The translations under genes and the position numbers were made by a program. From Lates calcarifer (lineage: Eukaryota > Chordata > Actinopteri > Centropomidae), in contig NC_066854.1 in NCBI RefSeq assembly GCF_001640805.2, positions 11,155,775 to 11,219,774 on the forward strand: a stretch of 64,000 bases of DNA, in the 5' to 3' direction. Below the pieces are notes generated by a model that made no database searches, was not told where the DNA came from, and saw only the letters and a program-made list of their open reading frames with translations. Positions 48,061 through 61,529 of this stretch are shown in pieces (the first letter of the stretch is position 1; the number at the start of each line of letters is the position of its first letter).

Positions 48061-48410
48061 GCAGTGGAGGAAGACGTATTCTGATCATGTACTTAAGTGA
48101 CAGTCGTAACACCATAAAGTAAAAACATTCAATTACAAGTAAGAGCCATGCATTCAAATTCTTAATGAAATAAAAGTAGCCAAGTATCAAAATAAAAGAA
48201 GTCAGTATGGGGTGGTGAAAAGTCCAGTCAGTATTTAATCAAGTTTTTATTTTATTAATACATTTTCATTAACATGTCAGCAGCACTTTAATATTGTAGC
48301 TGCTTGAGGTGGAGATATTTCTGTTAATGCATAAGCTCATTTTATATACATTATTTTAAGTAGTATGAATACTTAATTAAAGTACAAGTACAGTGCCTCA
48401 ACACTGCACT
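48061..48410 (+). repeat. Dispersed teleost repeat (TACTTAAGTGACAGT family), diverged
   Basis: GCAGTGGAGGAAGACGTATT, CTGATCATGTACTTAAGTGA, CATTCAATTACAAGTAAGAG and CCATGCATTCAAATTC, then later ACTTAATTAAAGTACAAGTA and CAGTGCCTCAA, follow the order of a family very common in spiny-rayed fish genomes. Several internal parts are lost. Confidence 0.65.
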
Positions 48411-48429
48411 AAAATAAAGCTCATGAGTG

Positions 48430-50763
48430 TATATATAATGCCGTCAGTGTGGAATGAGATGATGATGATGATGGCACTGAAGGGGTTAAGAAATTTTTGA
48501 CAATTCCACATTGAAATGTCGAAGTGATTCATGTGGATGGAAGGTAAACTATCCAAATCTAAAACACACATTCTACACGTCAGAGGACTAAATCTGAGCC
48601 CGCAGGTTTATTTCAAACAGATGATCAGTGCAACAAGTCTCACACTGCTGCTCACTGAGCACTGAGAGATTTACTGGAAACGCTGGGAATGTGGTGTCTT
48701 GCTCAAGAGTACCTCAACTGCACTTAGTGTAAGATCATGTATTATGATGAAATGGAATGTCATCAGACTGAAAAATCTATAAGTATTGATCCAGCTGCTG
48801 ATGTAAACACCTAACACAGGTATGAGCACAGCCACTCACTGCTGCCAAATTTCATGTGATTTCTGTTTTGCTTTGTCAGATCCTGGACTGTTCCTCTATT
48901 AGATCCAGAGAGGAAACACACAGAAGGGATAAAGAGGGAATGAGTCGCTTTGCAGCTAAAATCCATATTATCCTTCATCCTGCAAAAAAGGCTTTTTAAT
49001 GGCCGCACAGATTTAATCAATTCTTATATTTCACACGCTGTAAATGAATTAGTCCACTGATGATTACACTTCCAGTGACGTAATCATGTGTTTTCATCTG
49101 TTTTATATTGTGTATGAATTGTGAATTCTGCATGTAGAGCAAATGAACCTGGTGTTCATGTTGTTCCTGAACATTATATACACAAACCAAAAATAATAAT
49201 ACAAAGCAATTAATGTATTTGTATTTGTAATATTCATACTCCAAGTTGCTAAGACTGACCATGCTAATGGAAATAATGGCTGATAAACAGCATTTAAATC
49301 GGTCTGCTGTATTACTGTCCCTGTTTTAATCAGTCAGAACTAATTTCTGCAGCTAAAAACATTCCATTTCTTTATCTTTCCTTTTATAATCAAAGATGAA
49401 CGTATCCTTTTGCCAAACATGTAGAGGCTTTGACCATGAAAATGTTCAGCATGAATCTTAATATCACTTAAGTGATAATTATTCAGCTCGCCACAAACCT
49501 GACTAACAAAATGGAATTCAATCAGAGCCTGCGCATAATGACAGTCATTATGAAAATAATGAATAAAAAAGTAATAATGACATCCCTATCTGCATTCAGA
49601 CCTCTTTTTTTCTCACACATCTCCATGGTGATCTGAATTATTTTTTTCAACTCTACATTCTGGCTGGCCCACGGCCGCTTTAATCACATTGTTTATGGTA
49701 AACCAAGCGTTGTGTGCTAGCACTGTGCTTGGACTCATTTAATTAACCACTTGAGAGGTGTAGCCGAGTCTACAGTAGTCCAGCGCTGTCTCCTGCAGTG
49801 GTGAGTGCAGGGTTATTGTTGCTGACCAGTCCATCTCTCAGCAGCTCTCTGCATCTCTCTCTGCTGGCTCTTTGAAATGAGACAAATCTCCCTCTGAGCA
49901 AGAATTTGCCTTTCTACCACTAATGTGAATCAACGTCTGACAATCAAGAACAATATAATTACGAGAAAAACATCTCACCAGGGTTGTGGAGGAACAGATT
50001 ACACATGCTGGGATTAAATGATAAATCACTGGCTGCTCTACTCCATTACAGCCTCTGAGTCAAATGCAATAAACTGGGACAATAAAATGTCTATTTAACT
50101 TTATATTATACAGCTTTTGATTTCACTGACAAGATTTTTAATTAGATCTAAGTGTTCACTCATTTATGCCAGACATTTTAAACACACATCTGCACCTAGT
50201 CTTATTACTGCAGTCATTATTAAGTGTGTATGTTTTATGTGTGTGCACCTGCACAAAATACAGTTTTTGTGTGTGTTGTAGTTTGTATGTGTGAGCACTT
50301 TTCTGTGTCCACACAGTAGAAGTGTGTGTGGTGGACCATGTCCTTGAGGTTTACTCTCTTGATTCAATAGCGCTCCACATGGATGGACTCAATCAGATAC
50401 CTCAAACCCAGTGAAGGGTGATGTTCAATGGAGCCGAAGTTACACTACAGCAGCTCCGTGGAGAAAAGACAGCCTGGTTCTCAGACGATGTTTACATGTA
50501 AAGACACTTTTTTTAATTCTTACCCTGTAGAAACCACAGAGAACCAGAGTTTTAACTACATAAACAAAGCTTGACTTGCTGACATGAAGCAGCTCTGCTA
50601 AATTGCTTAATTGTTGTCACTGGCACGGAAATGTATTTTATGTTTGGGAACAAACAACATTTTCATACGCAGTTTTCTACTTCATATAGTTTGCTGGTTG
50701 TCAGTCCATGTGGAAGATTTCCAGTGAGAATCAAGGCTGCACTTAAAATAAATCATCTTTGCC

Positions 50764-50794
<31 letters not shown>

Positions 50795-51380
50795 CTACTG
50801 TCAAACCCATTTTAAAGCAAAAGATTCAAATGTGTATTTAAATCATCAAAAGCACACCACAGAGTTACTTATCCTAAAATCTGATTTATAACAGATGTAC
50901 AGCTTAAAAAGGGCTGGAGGATTGTCAGTAAATACAGCTGCAGTTAGCTGCACAAATCTCTCCAGGATTCTGTCCCGTCTCACACGCAGTTCCTGAACAA
51001 TGACTATGAAGGTCTGGCCAAAGAACTTGAAATGGCCAATAGGTTTCTGGCCCTAGAAGCCATTACTCCTTGAATACCTTGAGGATAATGAAACTGGGCC
51101 AGGGGGAGAGTGGAGATGGAAAACTGTGCTGTTGGAGTGCAATGAGCCATTGCAAATTTCTGTTTGAACCCATAACACTGTGCCCATGTGACAAATGATA
51201 GCAAACATGGAGCCTGAGCCACTCGTAGAAGATTATAGTCAGCTGAGTTCAAACTAAAACTCCAAAAAGGTGATTTTTTTTCTGGTTTTTGAGGCTTTCA
51301 CTGTTCATGTTGTACTTGCAATCATTATTTAACCCAGTTCAGTTGACAATGACCTATTTGTATTTCTGCAAAAACATGTC
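48430..51380. other. Upstream intergenic DNA
   Basis: A (GAT)n tract lies at 48460-48474 and a T-run at 50767-50789. 49440-49760 is low-repeat with TGACAGTCATTATGAAAATA and TTTAATTAACCACTTG and is a candidate conserved block. 50990-51260 is repeat-free with an open minus frame of no recognisable family. No gene was found. Confidence 0.45.
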
Positions 51381-51389
51381 AAGTAAGTA

Positions 51390-52000
51390 TTAATGGAACA
51401 GTGCAATATTTTGGCTGTTAAATATTAGTTTAGTGTAAAGACAGCGAGCAGGGGGAACAGGCTTTCTGTCTAAAACACATGCCAACTGGTGCCTCTAAAT
51501 CAATCTAAATACATCTTCCTTGTTTTCACTGCTTTGTGAAATAGTCATGAAAAATAATAGTCACCAAATGTAGTCTGACTCAAACTCTTTATTTCAAGTG
51601 CAAATGTCAGAAGTGCTACATTCATTAATGAACTTTTTTTGTATTAAACCAGGTCACGAGTGGTGTGTAATATGTAATATTGCTGTAATCACTACCATTG
51701 ATATTTCCTGGAAAAAAAATGTATTCCAATCAATATACTCTGATGAATCTATACATTAAGCGTCATTTCAGAAACAAAAAGTTGTGTCACAAAAAAAAGA
51801 AAATTCATATCCACATATGTAACATTGATAGATTACATTTCATGACTATTTCCTGAACTGCTGTGAGAGTGGTCTGTTCATCTCTACAAAAAAACAAAAA
51901 AGACAGGTTGCATTTGTTAATGTTTAGAAAGAGCCAGGCTAGCTGATTACTCTTGCATCCAGCTTCTGTGCTAATGCCTGCAGATACAGTATGATAGAGA
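51390..52000. repeat. Two diverged pieces of the 12901-13285 repeat family, inverted
   Basis: A forward piece near 51395-51530 (GTAAAGACAGCGAGCAGGGG, GGTGCCTCTAAATC) and a reverse piece near 51925-51985 (AAAGAGCCAGGCTAGCTG, CAGCTTCTGTGCTAATGCC) carry middle motifs of the family. They face each other about 400 bases apart. Divergence is high, so the call is tentative. Confidence 0.4.
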
Positions 52001-52049
52001 TTTCCTGTAAGTGTGTTTAAAGTGACACAAGTTTGTCAAGAGAAGTAAT

Positions 52050-53170
52050 CTTTCACTAAACATTGTTTAAAAGTTTCTATTTGTCACAGTAAAATCGATT
52101 TCCTCGGAATAGGGAAATAAATTTTGTTGCACTTACAGCATGAAGGACTACCCAGACAATTTCTGCTGTGAGTCACATGTCAATTTGTACCAGCTCTATC
52201 TGAGAAATGAACATTGGCTGGGAGCAGACTTCCTGATTGGTCATTTTGAAGCAGAGAAGTACGTCTGCATGTCCTGACCTCTGCCCGTTGTTTCTTCATG
52301 CTCTGCTGTATAACAAGACCATCACACGGCACCAACGGGAGACAGGTCTCAGCTGCTTGCACTCTTATCAGAATGGACTGCGCGGAGTGAGACGCCTCAA
52401 GGAAGTATCAGTAAACAACGCTATAGGGTTCCAGTTGCTATACGCTCAGGCGCTCATGCAAAATTCAGCACTTTGTATGTAGACTGAGACGGAGCCGAGG
52501 CAGAAGGCAGGGGTTATATTTTAACTGGTGAACCTTCAGAACTCGACTATTCCCCCTCTAATTCTGAAGGAAATGTTTGCGAATTTGACCTGAGAGCGTG
52601 AAACAGAAATATTAATTGCTGCATTTATACATGAAGAAATTGTAACAGCTGCTGCTATTGCCGAGCTCCAGCTCTAACCAGTTATCTCTCGCAGTCTCTC
52701 TCTGTTTTCCTCCCAAGTCCTTTAATGGTGTGATCGTCCTTAACTCCACTGTAAATCTCTCCCCAACGGCTTATGGTTCAAATTAATGGCCCTGCCATAA
52801 GTGTTTGAATTTCATGAATTGTAATAATACTTACATCACAAGACACATGAAGTCATGTCTCCCTCTCTACAGTGGAGATATGATACATTTTAGAGGGATG
52901 CACAAAGTGGTCCCCTGGTAGGGTAGTGATGTATTCTAATAGACTGTGCTGGCCAACCCCCGGGTGCAGATATTCATGATTCATATTTGAAGGCTGCAGA
53001 ACATTTAAATGGGACATTAAGTGGCGAAGAAGATTAAAACACTGTTGGCTTTGTGGAATAACTGGGACGTTCACTGGCAGAGTATTATGGCTTTTTTTCC
53101 CCCCCTTACAGTAACTATGCTCATTCTGAGCAGTCAAAATATATTAAAGCCTAACTAGATTTGAATTTTG
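52050..53170. promoter_or_regulatory. Low-repeat block, candidate conserved elements
   Basis: 52180-53130 has almost no simple sequence. It contains CAAATTAATGGCCCTGCC, ATTCATGATTCATATTTG and AACATTTAAATGGGACATTAA. No coding signature. It may hold one or more enhancers. Confidence 0.35.
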
Positions 53171-53519
53171 CTCTCTTTTTAAGAAATATAAATTAGAATC
53201 ATAATACTGGTGCATATTTTTTTGATTTTTCAATACTGGGTAGCACTGGTTTAGGACAAACTGTATCTAAGCTTCAAGCCACGAGGGCATGTTTTACCCA
53301 TTTCAGCAGATGTCAGGAGACGCACTGTCAGCTCCACTGGTGCTCTGCTAACCGGACAATGTCATATCAGTTAGCTCACACACACTGATACAAGGAACTT
53401 TTTCTTCTTTTTAACAAGTCCATAAAGCATTGGCTATCATACTCCAGTGGCTTTGTCTTAGAAAGCTCGCTCACCTTTAGCCAGCATTAGTGATTTGAAT
53501 CATGACACACAGAGTAACT

Positions 53520-53700
53520 GACACCAGTTTACACCTAGTATTAATGTGTGATCTGTATCTGAACACGTTATCCAAATAAGGAAAAACGCTTGTGTTCAGA
53601 ATGTGATCGGATCTGTCTGAGCACTTCTGGAGGTGGTCTGGTTTGCACTGTGTTCAGATCTTAGGTAGGTGTAAACGCAGTCTTTGACACCTACAGGTGA
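53520..53700 (+). repeat. Possible dispersed repeat fragment
   Basis: GTTTACACCTAGTATTAATG, ATCGGATCTGTCTGAGCAC and TGTAAACGCAGTC resemble an old fish DNA-transposon-like repeat whose ends read ACACC(T)GG/GTGTGAACGC in other copies. The match is weak. Confidence 0.3.
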
Positions 53701-53739
53701 TTTGCTGTCACCTCAAGTTTTGCTCCAGGGGACAGAGAA

Positions 53740-55990
53740 TCTAGACCCAGATTTTATATATATAATATTTTCTTTCTTATTAAACATTTATTTCAATTTC
53801 AGTTCAAGTTTAGTTTAACTCCAAATTTCTCCTGGCAGTACAGAAATGTGGCCATTTGTAATCTGCAGATAAGGTTATAAAATGGACAGATATGTCCTTG
53901 TCTCTCATAATAATCTTACAACTTTATCTAGCCATTATTATTATAGGTACATGTTGTGTGTCTATGAGAGAGTGAGCATGAGTAACACAGATGTGTATGT
54001 GTGTGTGTGTGTGGTGGAGCACGAGGACAGACTTGATGATCCCCTGTCTCCTGGTGACTGTGTGGAGCCAGCCAGCCGTAGCGAGGCTGCCATAACTACC
54101 AGTTGAGCTCTGTCAGGGAGATGACCCACTCTCTATTCAACAAGACCTGCCTCCCTGACAGACAGACAGACAGAGAGTATGATGGACAGTAAGACAGGCG
54201 GGCAGGAAGACAAAAGACACAGCATGTGAATATTTTAACTCTCGACTGAATTCGAGAACTCCTCGTCTGGTTCCAAACAGCTGAAAACAGGAAAAAGCCG
54301 TAGGTGTAATTGGACCGCAGCAGCACAGGTCAGGAGTCAATGGTCTTATTTGAGGGCTAACACCATTTAAGACTAATTTGAGACTATGTGTTATTGTGCC
54401 TTTAACTAAGTTTCTAACCTGATCTGTACAGAGGTTCACTGTGCTTTTAAAAGAGACCTGCTGCCCTGCAAAAGGCCATCTAATGGTTTTTCAAACCCAC
54501 AGTATTACTTTAATGTACTGTAGATCAAAGGATAAAACAACCACTTCTGCAGATGAGGGGGAAAAACGTGTGCAGGGAAGATTTTAGATTTTCTTTATGA
54601 GAAGTCCATTTGGGTTCTCACTGTCACAAATGATTATAGTCTTATAAACGATTAAAAGGCACTTAAGGCAAAATCAAAGCACATTTACTGTGTATCTTAG
54701 CTTATACAGTACATTTTGCACAGAGTAATTGTGGAGATATTAAGTTATTAATGTGTTTGGCGCCGTTAATTTATGTCCAATAAAATATATAGGAAAAAAA
54801 TAACCAAATTAACAGCTTTGAAGTTAATAAGATTTAGTTTTATGTTGTTGTTTTAAGGCAAAAATAAAGCTCCAGAAGCAAATTTAGTGTTAACAGAGAT
54901 CCTAAATCCATGTGTGTGATGAGTAGGGTAGTGGTGAACAACCACATTAGAGCAAAGATTTATGTTTTCAATACATCTGAAAACGATTCTTAAAGGGAAA
55001 TTCTCAGCATTGATGTTAATTGGGTTTCTCATTATAGACTAGGAGCTCCCATGCATGTTCATGTAATTGAGTTAGTGTGTATTCAGGCACTGTTGCTTCA
55101 GTGTACCTGTCCGAGGCTGTGTGCACGAGTGTGTTCATTTTGTCATTGGTGTTTGTGTGCGAGTAGCGAGGTCAGGACCCTGGCTGGAGGCCTGTCCCTG
55201 GAGAGCTCGCCTCCAGCGTGGCCAACTAACACTACAAACAATTAAAAACCACTGCTGCCTCCCCCCTGGGGCGTTCGGCTTTATCCAGCTCGGGTCGGAG
55301 AAATCGCTGCTCTGTGCTTCGCAAGATTCCAAACTAAACCCTCAGTATCTGGTCTATAACGATGCCGGGCAACGCAGAAGATGGAGAGGCAGAATCGATA
55401 CGGCTACAGCCTGTGGACCAGTGTGGAGACAGGGGCCTATTATTAGGACGTCCTTTCTTTACCACCTGAGCCACTTACACACTTAAGATAGTCACACACA
55501 CACACACACAGACACTCCTCCTCGGTCAAAAGTGCTTGCATCCAAGAACAAATGATGCTTTTGGGGAAACAGGCATTTTCTTCATCTCTAGAATTATTAA
55601 TACAGACAAACTTTGTTTTGTAGCAGCAGTCCCAAATATTCAAAATTTAAAATCAACATGTTCTCCCTGTGCTGCTTTGAATTTACTTGAATAGAAACAA
55701 GAGTGCTGCAAAATTAATCACAACTTTGAGAGCAAACAAATAATTCAGACTCATGGCCCTGCCTGATGCAATATAAGAACAGAATGGGCCTTACATCCAG
55801 AGTGAAGTCTGTTTGAATTAAAGGATTTGGAGTTAGTAGTGGAGTGGGTGCAGTTAGCGTACCAGCCAGCCAGTAAGATAACCAGTCAGCCAACCAGTTA
55901 TCTCCCTGGGCATATGCTGTGTCCACTGCTCCAGAGCCCTGCTGTCAAAGCCATTGTGAATCCTAATGATCACAGTGCATCCCAACCGCT
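53740..55990. other. Upstream intergenic DNA
   Basis: A TATATA tract lies at 53756-53765, a TG tract at 53997-54013, and GACAGACA repeats at 54156-54172. 55020-55480 has no simple repeat until a CA tract at 55494-55510. No gene, splice-framed exon or repeat family was recognised. Confidence 0.5.
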
Positions 55991-55995
55991 CAACA

Positions 55996-56490
55996 CACAC
56001 ACACACACACACACGCGCGCACGCACGCACAGACACACACCAACACACTCCCCGGTCTTCGCTCCAGGGGTCCTGACAAAACAGGAGACGGCGGGGACTC
56101 GTCAGAAGACAGCGCTGCCGGTGCGCTCCACCTGCTCACTGATTCTTACGCCTGGAGGAGCCTGAAGGCACTGCCATCACACACCCTCCCTGTCCATGGC
56201 ACACACACACACACAAATACACAAATCAATAGACACACACACATGCCCACATACTTACAGACACACATAGATCCACAATGCACATATACACCCAGCTCCC
56301 CCTCGTCTCCTACTTACTTACCTCCCACCTCTTCTCTTCCTAGCATCCTTTCCCTCGCGCCCTATCCATATCCTGTTGTTTGTCCTCCTCCCTCCCTCAC
56401 CTCCTCCTCCTCACCCCCCAGCCCTCCTTCTCCTCCCCCTTCCAACTGGAGAATGCATGAAACAACATACACACACACACACACCCTCAC
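55996..56490. repeat. CA-rich and pyrimidine-rich simple-sequence region
   Basis: (CA)n at 55996-56013 continuing into CGCGCGCACGCACGCAC, then CA tracts at 56200-56215 and 56468-56483, and CTCCTCC-rich DNA at 56285-56445. Open frames through it are compositional. Confidence 0.85.
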
Positions 56491-56499
56491 CTGTCAGGT

Positions 56500-58100
56500 A
56501 ACATCAGAGAGGGGGAGAGTTGAAGAGACGTGACAGCATGCTGAAGGAATCGTGTGCCAGGAACACAGACCTCTCTCCGTTCACCTCTGCTGTGCTGGAA
56601 CACAACGAGCTCCAGCCCCTCACCTTTGTTAAGAATCAGACATGTTTGGAGAGTGCTGGAGAACCTCCAACAGTCAGAGCAGTGAAGACACGCTGAGGAG
56701 AAGAGGTAATATATCCAAGTGTTGAGAAGAAGTTTTGATAATCAATAGGCACAGAGAGTAAGTCGGAGAGGAAGACACAAAGACAGAAAGAAGGAAAGAA
56801 AGCATGGGGTAGGGAGGGCCAACACATGCAGCCCGAAGGCCTTTTCACTATCCATCAAATTCAACAAGTTGGCCCGAAAGCTTGCAGCTGCCATATGTGG
56901 TGAACCATTTACACAGTGATGTCCAACAAGTCAGCAGCAGCCCGGCAGATGATTTGTTAGAGAAAAAAAAACCCACCATGAAAAACTTAAAGACTGTTGG
57001 AAATCCAGCTAATGGTGATGCACCTTACTTTTCCTGGCCAATTTTGTTGCCTGCTGCTGTGTCTTTATTTTTATAGATATGGAAAAGATGCCAAACATGG
57101 GCGAGGTTACGGTCATGTTGATCAGGCACTCACAACTGAATAACTTACACATAACAACAACATAGAGTTACATTATTATTTTAGGTCGCATTTTAGCAAT
57201 TAGTCTTAGGCATTAGGCAACAAGGCATTTTACATTTTGAAGCGACAGCTAAAATACTGTTAGTTGTTTTAGAATCAGACTCAGAGGCAGAAAAACCCAC
57301 AGGTAAACTGCTTTTACACAATTGCTCAACACACAATTAGAAAAGAACAAGTAAACAAGTATAAATGTAGGAACTGCTATAAAATAATAATAGTACTAAA
57401 TACACAGTACATGGATAGAAAAGTGTACAATGAAAATGTGTTAAGACAGTCGAGAGTCTGGCACATCACACACGGTTTCTCCGTTAACTCAGTGGAAGAT
57501 GTAAAGTATGTATGCAGTATGGACACAGCCCTGCGGCTAACAGTTCAATATCTGGGCTGCAGAAATGTTTCTTTATGGTAATATGACCATAATTCCTTTG
57601 GTAAACAACTAAGTTAAAGTGTACGTGATTGTCAGCCTATAGTAATAGACATGTAAACGATAACCTACTTAAAATAATAATACCTCCCGGAATCCGAAAC
57701 ATTAGCTAACATGCATTGTAATTAGCACAGCAGGCTAAGCAGCTAAATTACCTCTGAGGGAGTGATGCCACAGATTATCAAATTAAACTTTTACATTACT
57801 TGTTGGTTGATTAAAATTATACAACTTCATTTCGTTTTCAACATTGACAAAATTAACAGTGTGTATAACCCAGCTGAATTCAGACATTTTGAAGTCTTGA
57901 GAAAGGACAAATATCTGGAATATATCTAACAGCATCTAATGAGTAAGTTATTCATAATTCTGACTTTGCTTGTATAAACATGAACACAGAGTTCACGGTA
58001 ACAGCACGTGCAGACCTATAAATAATACCAGGGTTGGTTAGATTATTTTCAATATCTTTGGATTCATTTTAAATACATCAATGAAATTAATAGACTTGTC
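56500..58100. other. Upstream intergenic DNA
   Basis: 56630-57080 is mixed single-copy-looking DNA. 57080-58100 is AT-rich. No gene or clear repeat family was recognised. Confidence 0.5.
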
Positions 58101-58109
58101 ATTGACACT

Positions 58110-58205
58110 GTGACAGACTGGTGACCTGAGGGGGTCTTCCTGCCTACTGCAGAAAATATGCTGATATAGACCTCAGCCTCCAATGACCCTGGAGAGAAGA
58201 AGATT
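58110..58205 (+). repeat. SINE-like repeat, diverged 3' fragment
   Basis: GTGACAGACTGGTGACCTG, then CCTCAGCCTCCAATGACCC and GGAGAGAAGAAGATTATGAG, follow the same order as the element at 6924-7022, with many changes and no GGAT tail. Confidence 0.5.
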
Positions 58206-58439
58206 ATGAGGAGAAAGAGTACTGCAACTGAAGGCTTTCATAAGGTTGAGTCTATCATAATAAAACATTTTTTTCAACTGAATGTGATTTTTTTCTCTGA
58301 GGAATTGTCAGGTTTTCTGCAGGCATCCTTTCTGTCCTGAATGTTGTACACACAAAGTGCACGGTCATCAGTAGAAATAAATGTGGCTACATATGTATCC
58401 AAAACACACTGCATGCAAAACGCAATGTATTCAAGCTAG

Positions 58440-59720
58440 GAGAATGAATTAGTAATATGTCTGCATGCGCTGGCCTTGGGAAAACATCCCCTTTTTATAA
58501 TTAAGCCACTGGCAGACTCGAGCAAACCTTAGCGTAAACCTCTGTGTCTCCTCCTGGTTTGAGGGGAATGTTAAAAGCCGTTGCAACTAATTGGTTCCCC
58601 TGCCTCCTGTTTGTCATGGGAACGACACAACAATCAACACCCTCCATCAACTCCTCCGGAATTGGGAAGTGAAACAACAGGGTGGTTGTTTCGTGTCACA
58701 CCAAATAGACTGACTGTCACTTGGGCATTAGTGAAGACTGATGTCATGAATTAGTCACTTACAGGGGGGGGGGGGTCATTTCTGTCCATCGCCTGCTACT
58801 GCCTCTTCTTTGTTTGGGTCTGAGCCAACAAACTCTAAACTTGTTTTATCATAAAATAAAATAAATCAGAAGTTTTTTGTTTACACTCTCTGCCAGTGAG
58901 GAATTAACTTCTCACACTCTGCAAATGCCTCTATTGTCTAATCCTGCTTCTAATTTCTTTACTTCATTTACTTTGAGGGAGCACTCCTGCATTTACATTA
59001 AAGAAAAGCCCTCCACGCAGATTTGAAGGGCTATTTGCAAGTTAGAAAATGCTACTTGAACAATAACTACCCATCTCTAGTGTTAGTTATTCTCTGTGTC
59101 CACAAGAGCCATTCTCACAAAGGGGGGAGAATGATTTTCTCTTCATCAGGAAGAAGTGGATCTTCTAAAAACAGTCATTTTGTTCCTGCGTCTTCCCCCC
59201 ACCCCACCCCACCCTTACATCTCGAGAGAAGGTGCCGGCTGATTCCCTGCGTGAAGAGCCACTCAACGCTCTCAAAACTTACATCATGCATTGTTTCGCC
59301 GCCTGGCATGTTTTGCGGGCTCTTGGCCCATTCGGGTGCCGGATTGAGTGTGTGTAGGTTAGTGGGTGGGCAGCAGGAGTGGGTTCTCTGCAAGGGGCAG
59401 TAGATGCTGGAATTCCTAATAGAACATAATTGAAAATGAGCACTTAGGAGCCGTTGGCTGGCGTTTTTCCTCGTGCACGATGAAGGGCTGCTGTAATCAT
59501 GTGCTAGACACTGCTGTACTCAACATGCAGGCAAAGGGCTTGTGGATAGTATGCAGTTTATAGGTGTTCAACTTAGCTTTGCACAGAAAACAAGAAGGAA
59601 CAGATAATGAGCTTGCAACAATTTTTCGCAGTCTGCTGAAGGGTTTGTTTTGCAGATATTGCACTTAACTGTTGGGTGGAGAGCAGCAGCCTTGAAAAGT
59701 TTTACTGAAATGTGACAGAA
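58440..59720. promoter_or_regulatory. Candidate conserved blocks upstream of fign
   Basis: 58440-58700 (TTTATAATTAAGCCACTGG, GCAACTAATTGGTTCCCC, ACAACAATCAACACC) and 59020-59700 are repeat-poor with clustered TAAT and CAAT motifs. A run of 12 G lies at 58764-58775. No frame shows a known domain. Confidence 0.4.
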
Positions 59721-61290
59721 TTCTTCTCAAATCCTTCAGGATGTGAAGAGGATGGCTCACCGAAGGAGCCTCCACCTCAGTATCCCTACTCTTTCTGTCT
59801 ATCTCCCGCTGTCCGTGGCTTTAAGGACAACCCTTCGCTACTTTTCCCACCCTCAAATAGATTTGAGCAGTCAGTACAAGCTTTCAGCGGATGCTTCACT
59901 GAAGATAAGGCCTTGTTCCATTTCTGCAAGTTGAAAGGCAAAGAATAAACTCTTTCAAGAATATGTTGAGCATCAACAATGATCACCTCTCTGAAGGACA
60001 TGTTGTCAGGAGAGTGGAGGATGGTGAAATGGTCAGAAAATTGTGCTGAATGGCAAAATAACACAGCTATCTGCTTCCATTGTGTTCTATGAGGGTATGT
60101 GGATACAAAATCTATTTACAGGAGTAACCTTGAGAGTGGAAACGACTTGATTCAAAGAAGCAGAGAAAAACAAAAGGAGGAGATAAAGAGACAGAGACAG
60201 GGGCTGCCTGAGAGGCACGACACACAGACAGAGGTCACATGATCCAGTTCTGATAATCCACACATTTAAACGGTTCGACAGCGATGGAACTGAAATTCTA
60301 TAGCCATCCTCCTCACTCAATCAGCCACAATATCTTGCTCCAGCAAACAGAAGCTGTGCTGCTGCCGCTTAGCACCAGGATAATGATCAGATTAAAAGCT
60401 TTGACTGGTGAGACTTGGACTAATGCCAGGTGATGGGAGCAATTTGCTGCCCAATCAACGCCGAACGAAGGAGGGAGAAGTGCACCATTGGCTGCAGACG
60501 ACAGCAGGGAGGGGTTATGAGGGCTAGGAGAGAGGGTTGGAAGCATCCCAACCCCAAAAAGCAGCCGGTGATTCAACAGTTCCTATTGTCGGATTCCATT
60601 ACAGCCCCCCCAACCCACCCCATCTTTGTCTGTCTCTCCCTCTTTCTGCCTGTATTTCTCTGCTCTCCTCTCCTTCTAATCAAGTCCTTTCCCTGTCGTC
60701 CTCACTCTCACTCAAAAAAATGGATGGTCAGCAGAAGGCCTTTTCACAGAATATTTCTGTGTTTGGCTGCAGTCATGCACGCACGCTCGCACCAAAGCCA
60801 ATGCAGCGCTCAAACATAGGAAATACACACAGCAGGATGAAGGAGGAAATAAAGACAAGGAAGTGAGGATAAAAAAAAACAAACAGGGAGCAGAGACTTA
60901 GGAGATGTCTTTGTCAGTAAGAGAGAGACATGAGTGGGCCGGCGCGCTAATCATCGATCGGATGATTAAGGCAGATGAGGAGGGTTTTTTCCCTCAGTGA
61001 AGGATCTGATTGTTGGTCTCCTCCCGCCTGGTGTCCAGGGAGCACGCCGGCGGCTGCGGCTCAGGATCAATACACTCAATCACGGCTGAGAGGGGCAGCG
61101 TCAGTCACGCTGTGCCAGACTATTAGAACCAAGTAGGCAGACAGTGAATAACTCCATGCTTCCCTAGTCCCACCTCACACCACGGGGGGAAGCGATGAAC
61201 TGGCTGGCTGGCTGACTGCAAGGAATGTGTGTGTGTGTGCATGTAAGTGTCTGCGGATAAGTGTGTATGGTTGTCACACCTGCTTCTGGT
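59720..61290. other. Upstream intergenic DNA with a candidate conserved block
   Basis: 60890-61140 is low-repeat and CpG-containing with a homeodomain palindrome at 60948-60968, listed among the findings. A (GGCT)n tract lies at 61200-61214 and a TG tract at 61226-61239. Small frames at 59712-60064 have no recognisable family. Confidence 0.45.
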
Positions 61291-61295
61291 TCGGT

Positions 61296-61520
61296 TAAAG
61301 GAGTAGTTCAACACTTTGGGGAATATACCTCTTTACTTTCTCGCAGAGAATTAAAGTCTGGAGACTGTTAGGTTAATTTGGACTGGAAGCAGGTAACAAA
61401 AAGGTATGCCAGTGAGCACCTGTAATGCATGTCAAACAAGATGTCACATTTTGTTTATAAATTGAAATTGAAAAACAACATATTCTGGTTTAAGATGCAT
61501 GCTTATACCTACAGTTTATA
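61296..61520 (+). repeat. Dispersed teleost-type repeat, forward copy
   Basis: It begins TTAAAGGAGTAGTTCAACAC, TTTGGGGAATATACCTCTTT, ACTTTCTCGCAGAGAATTAA, then TAACAAAAAGGTATGCCAGT and GAGCACCTGTAATGC. This is the same family and order as 12901-13285, with the middle deleted. Confidence 0.6.
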
Positions 61521-61529
61521 TGAGAGAGA

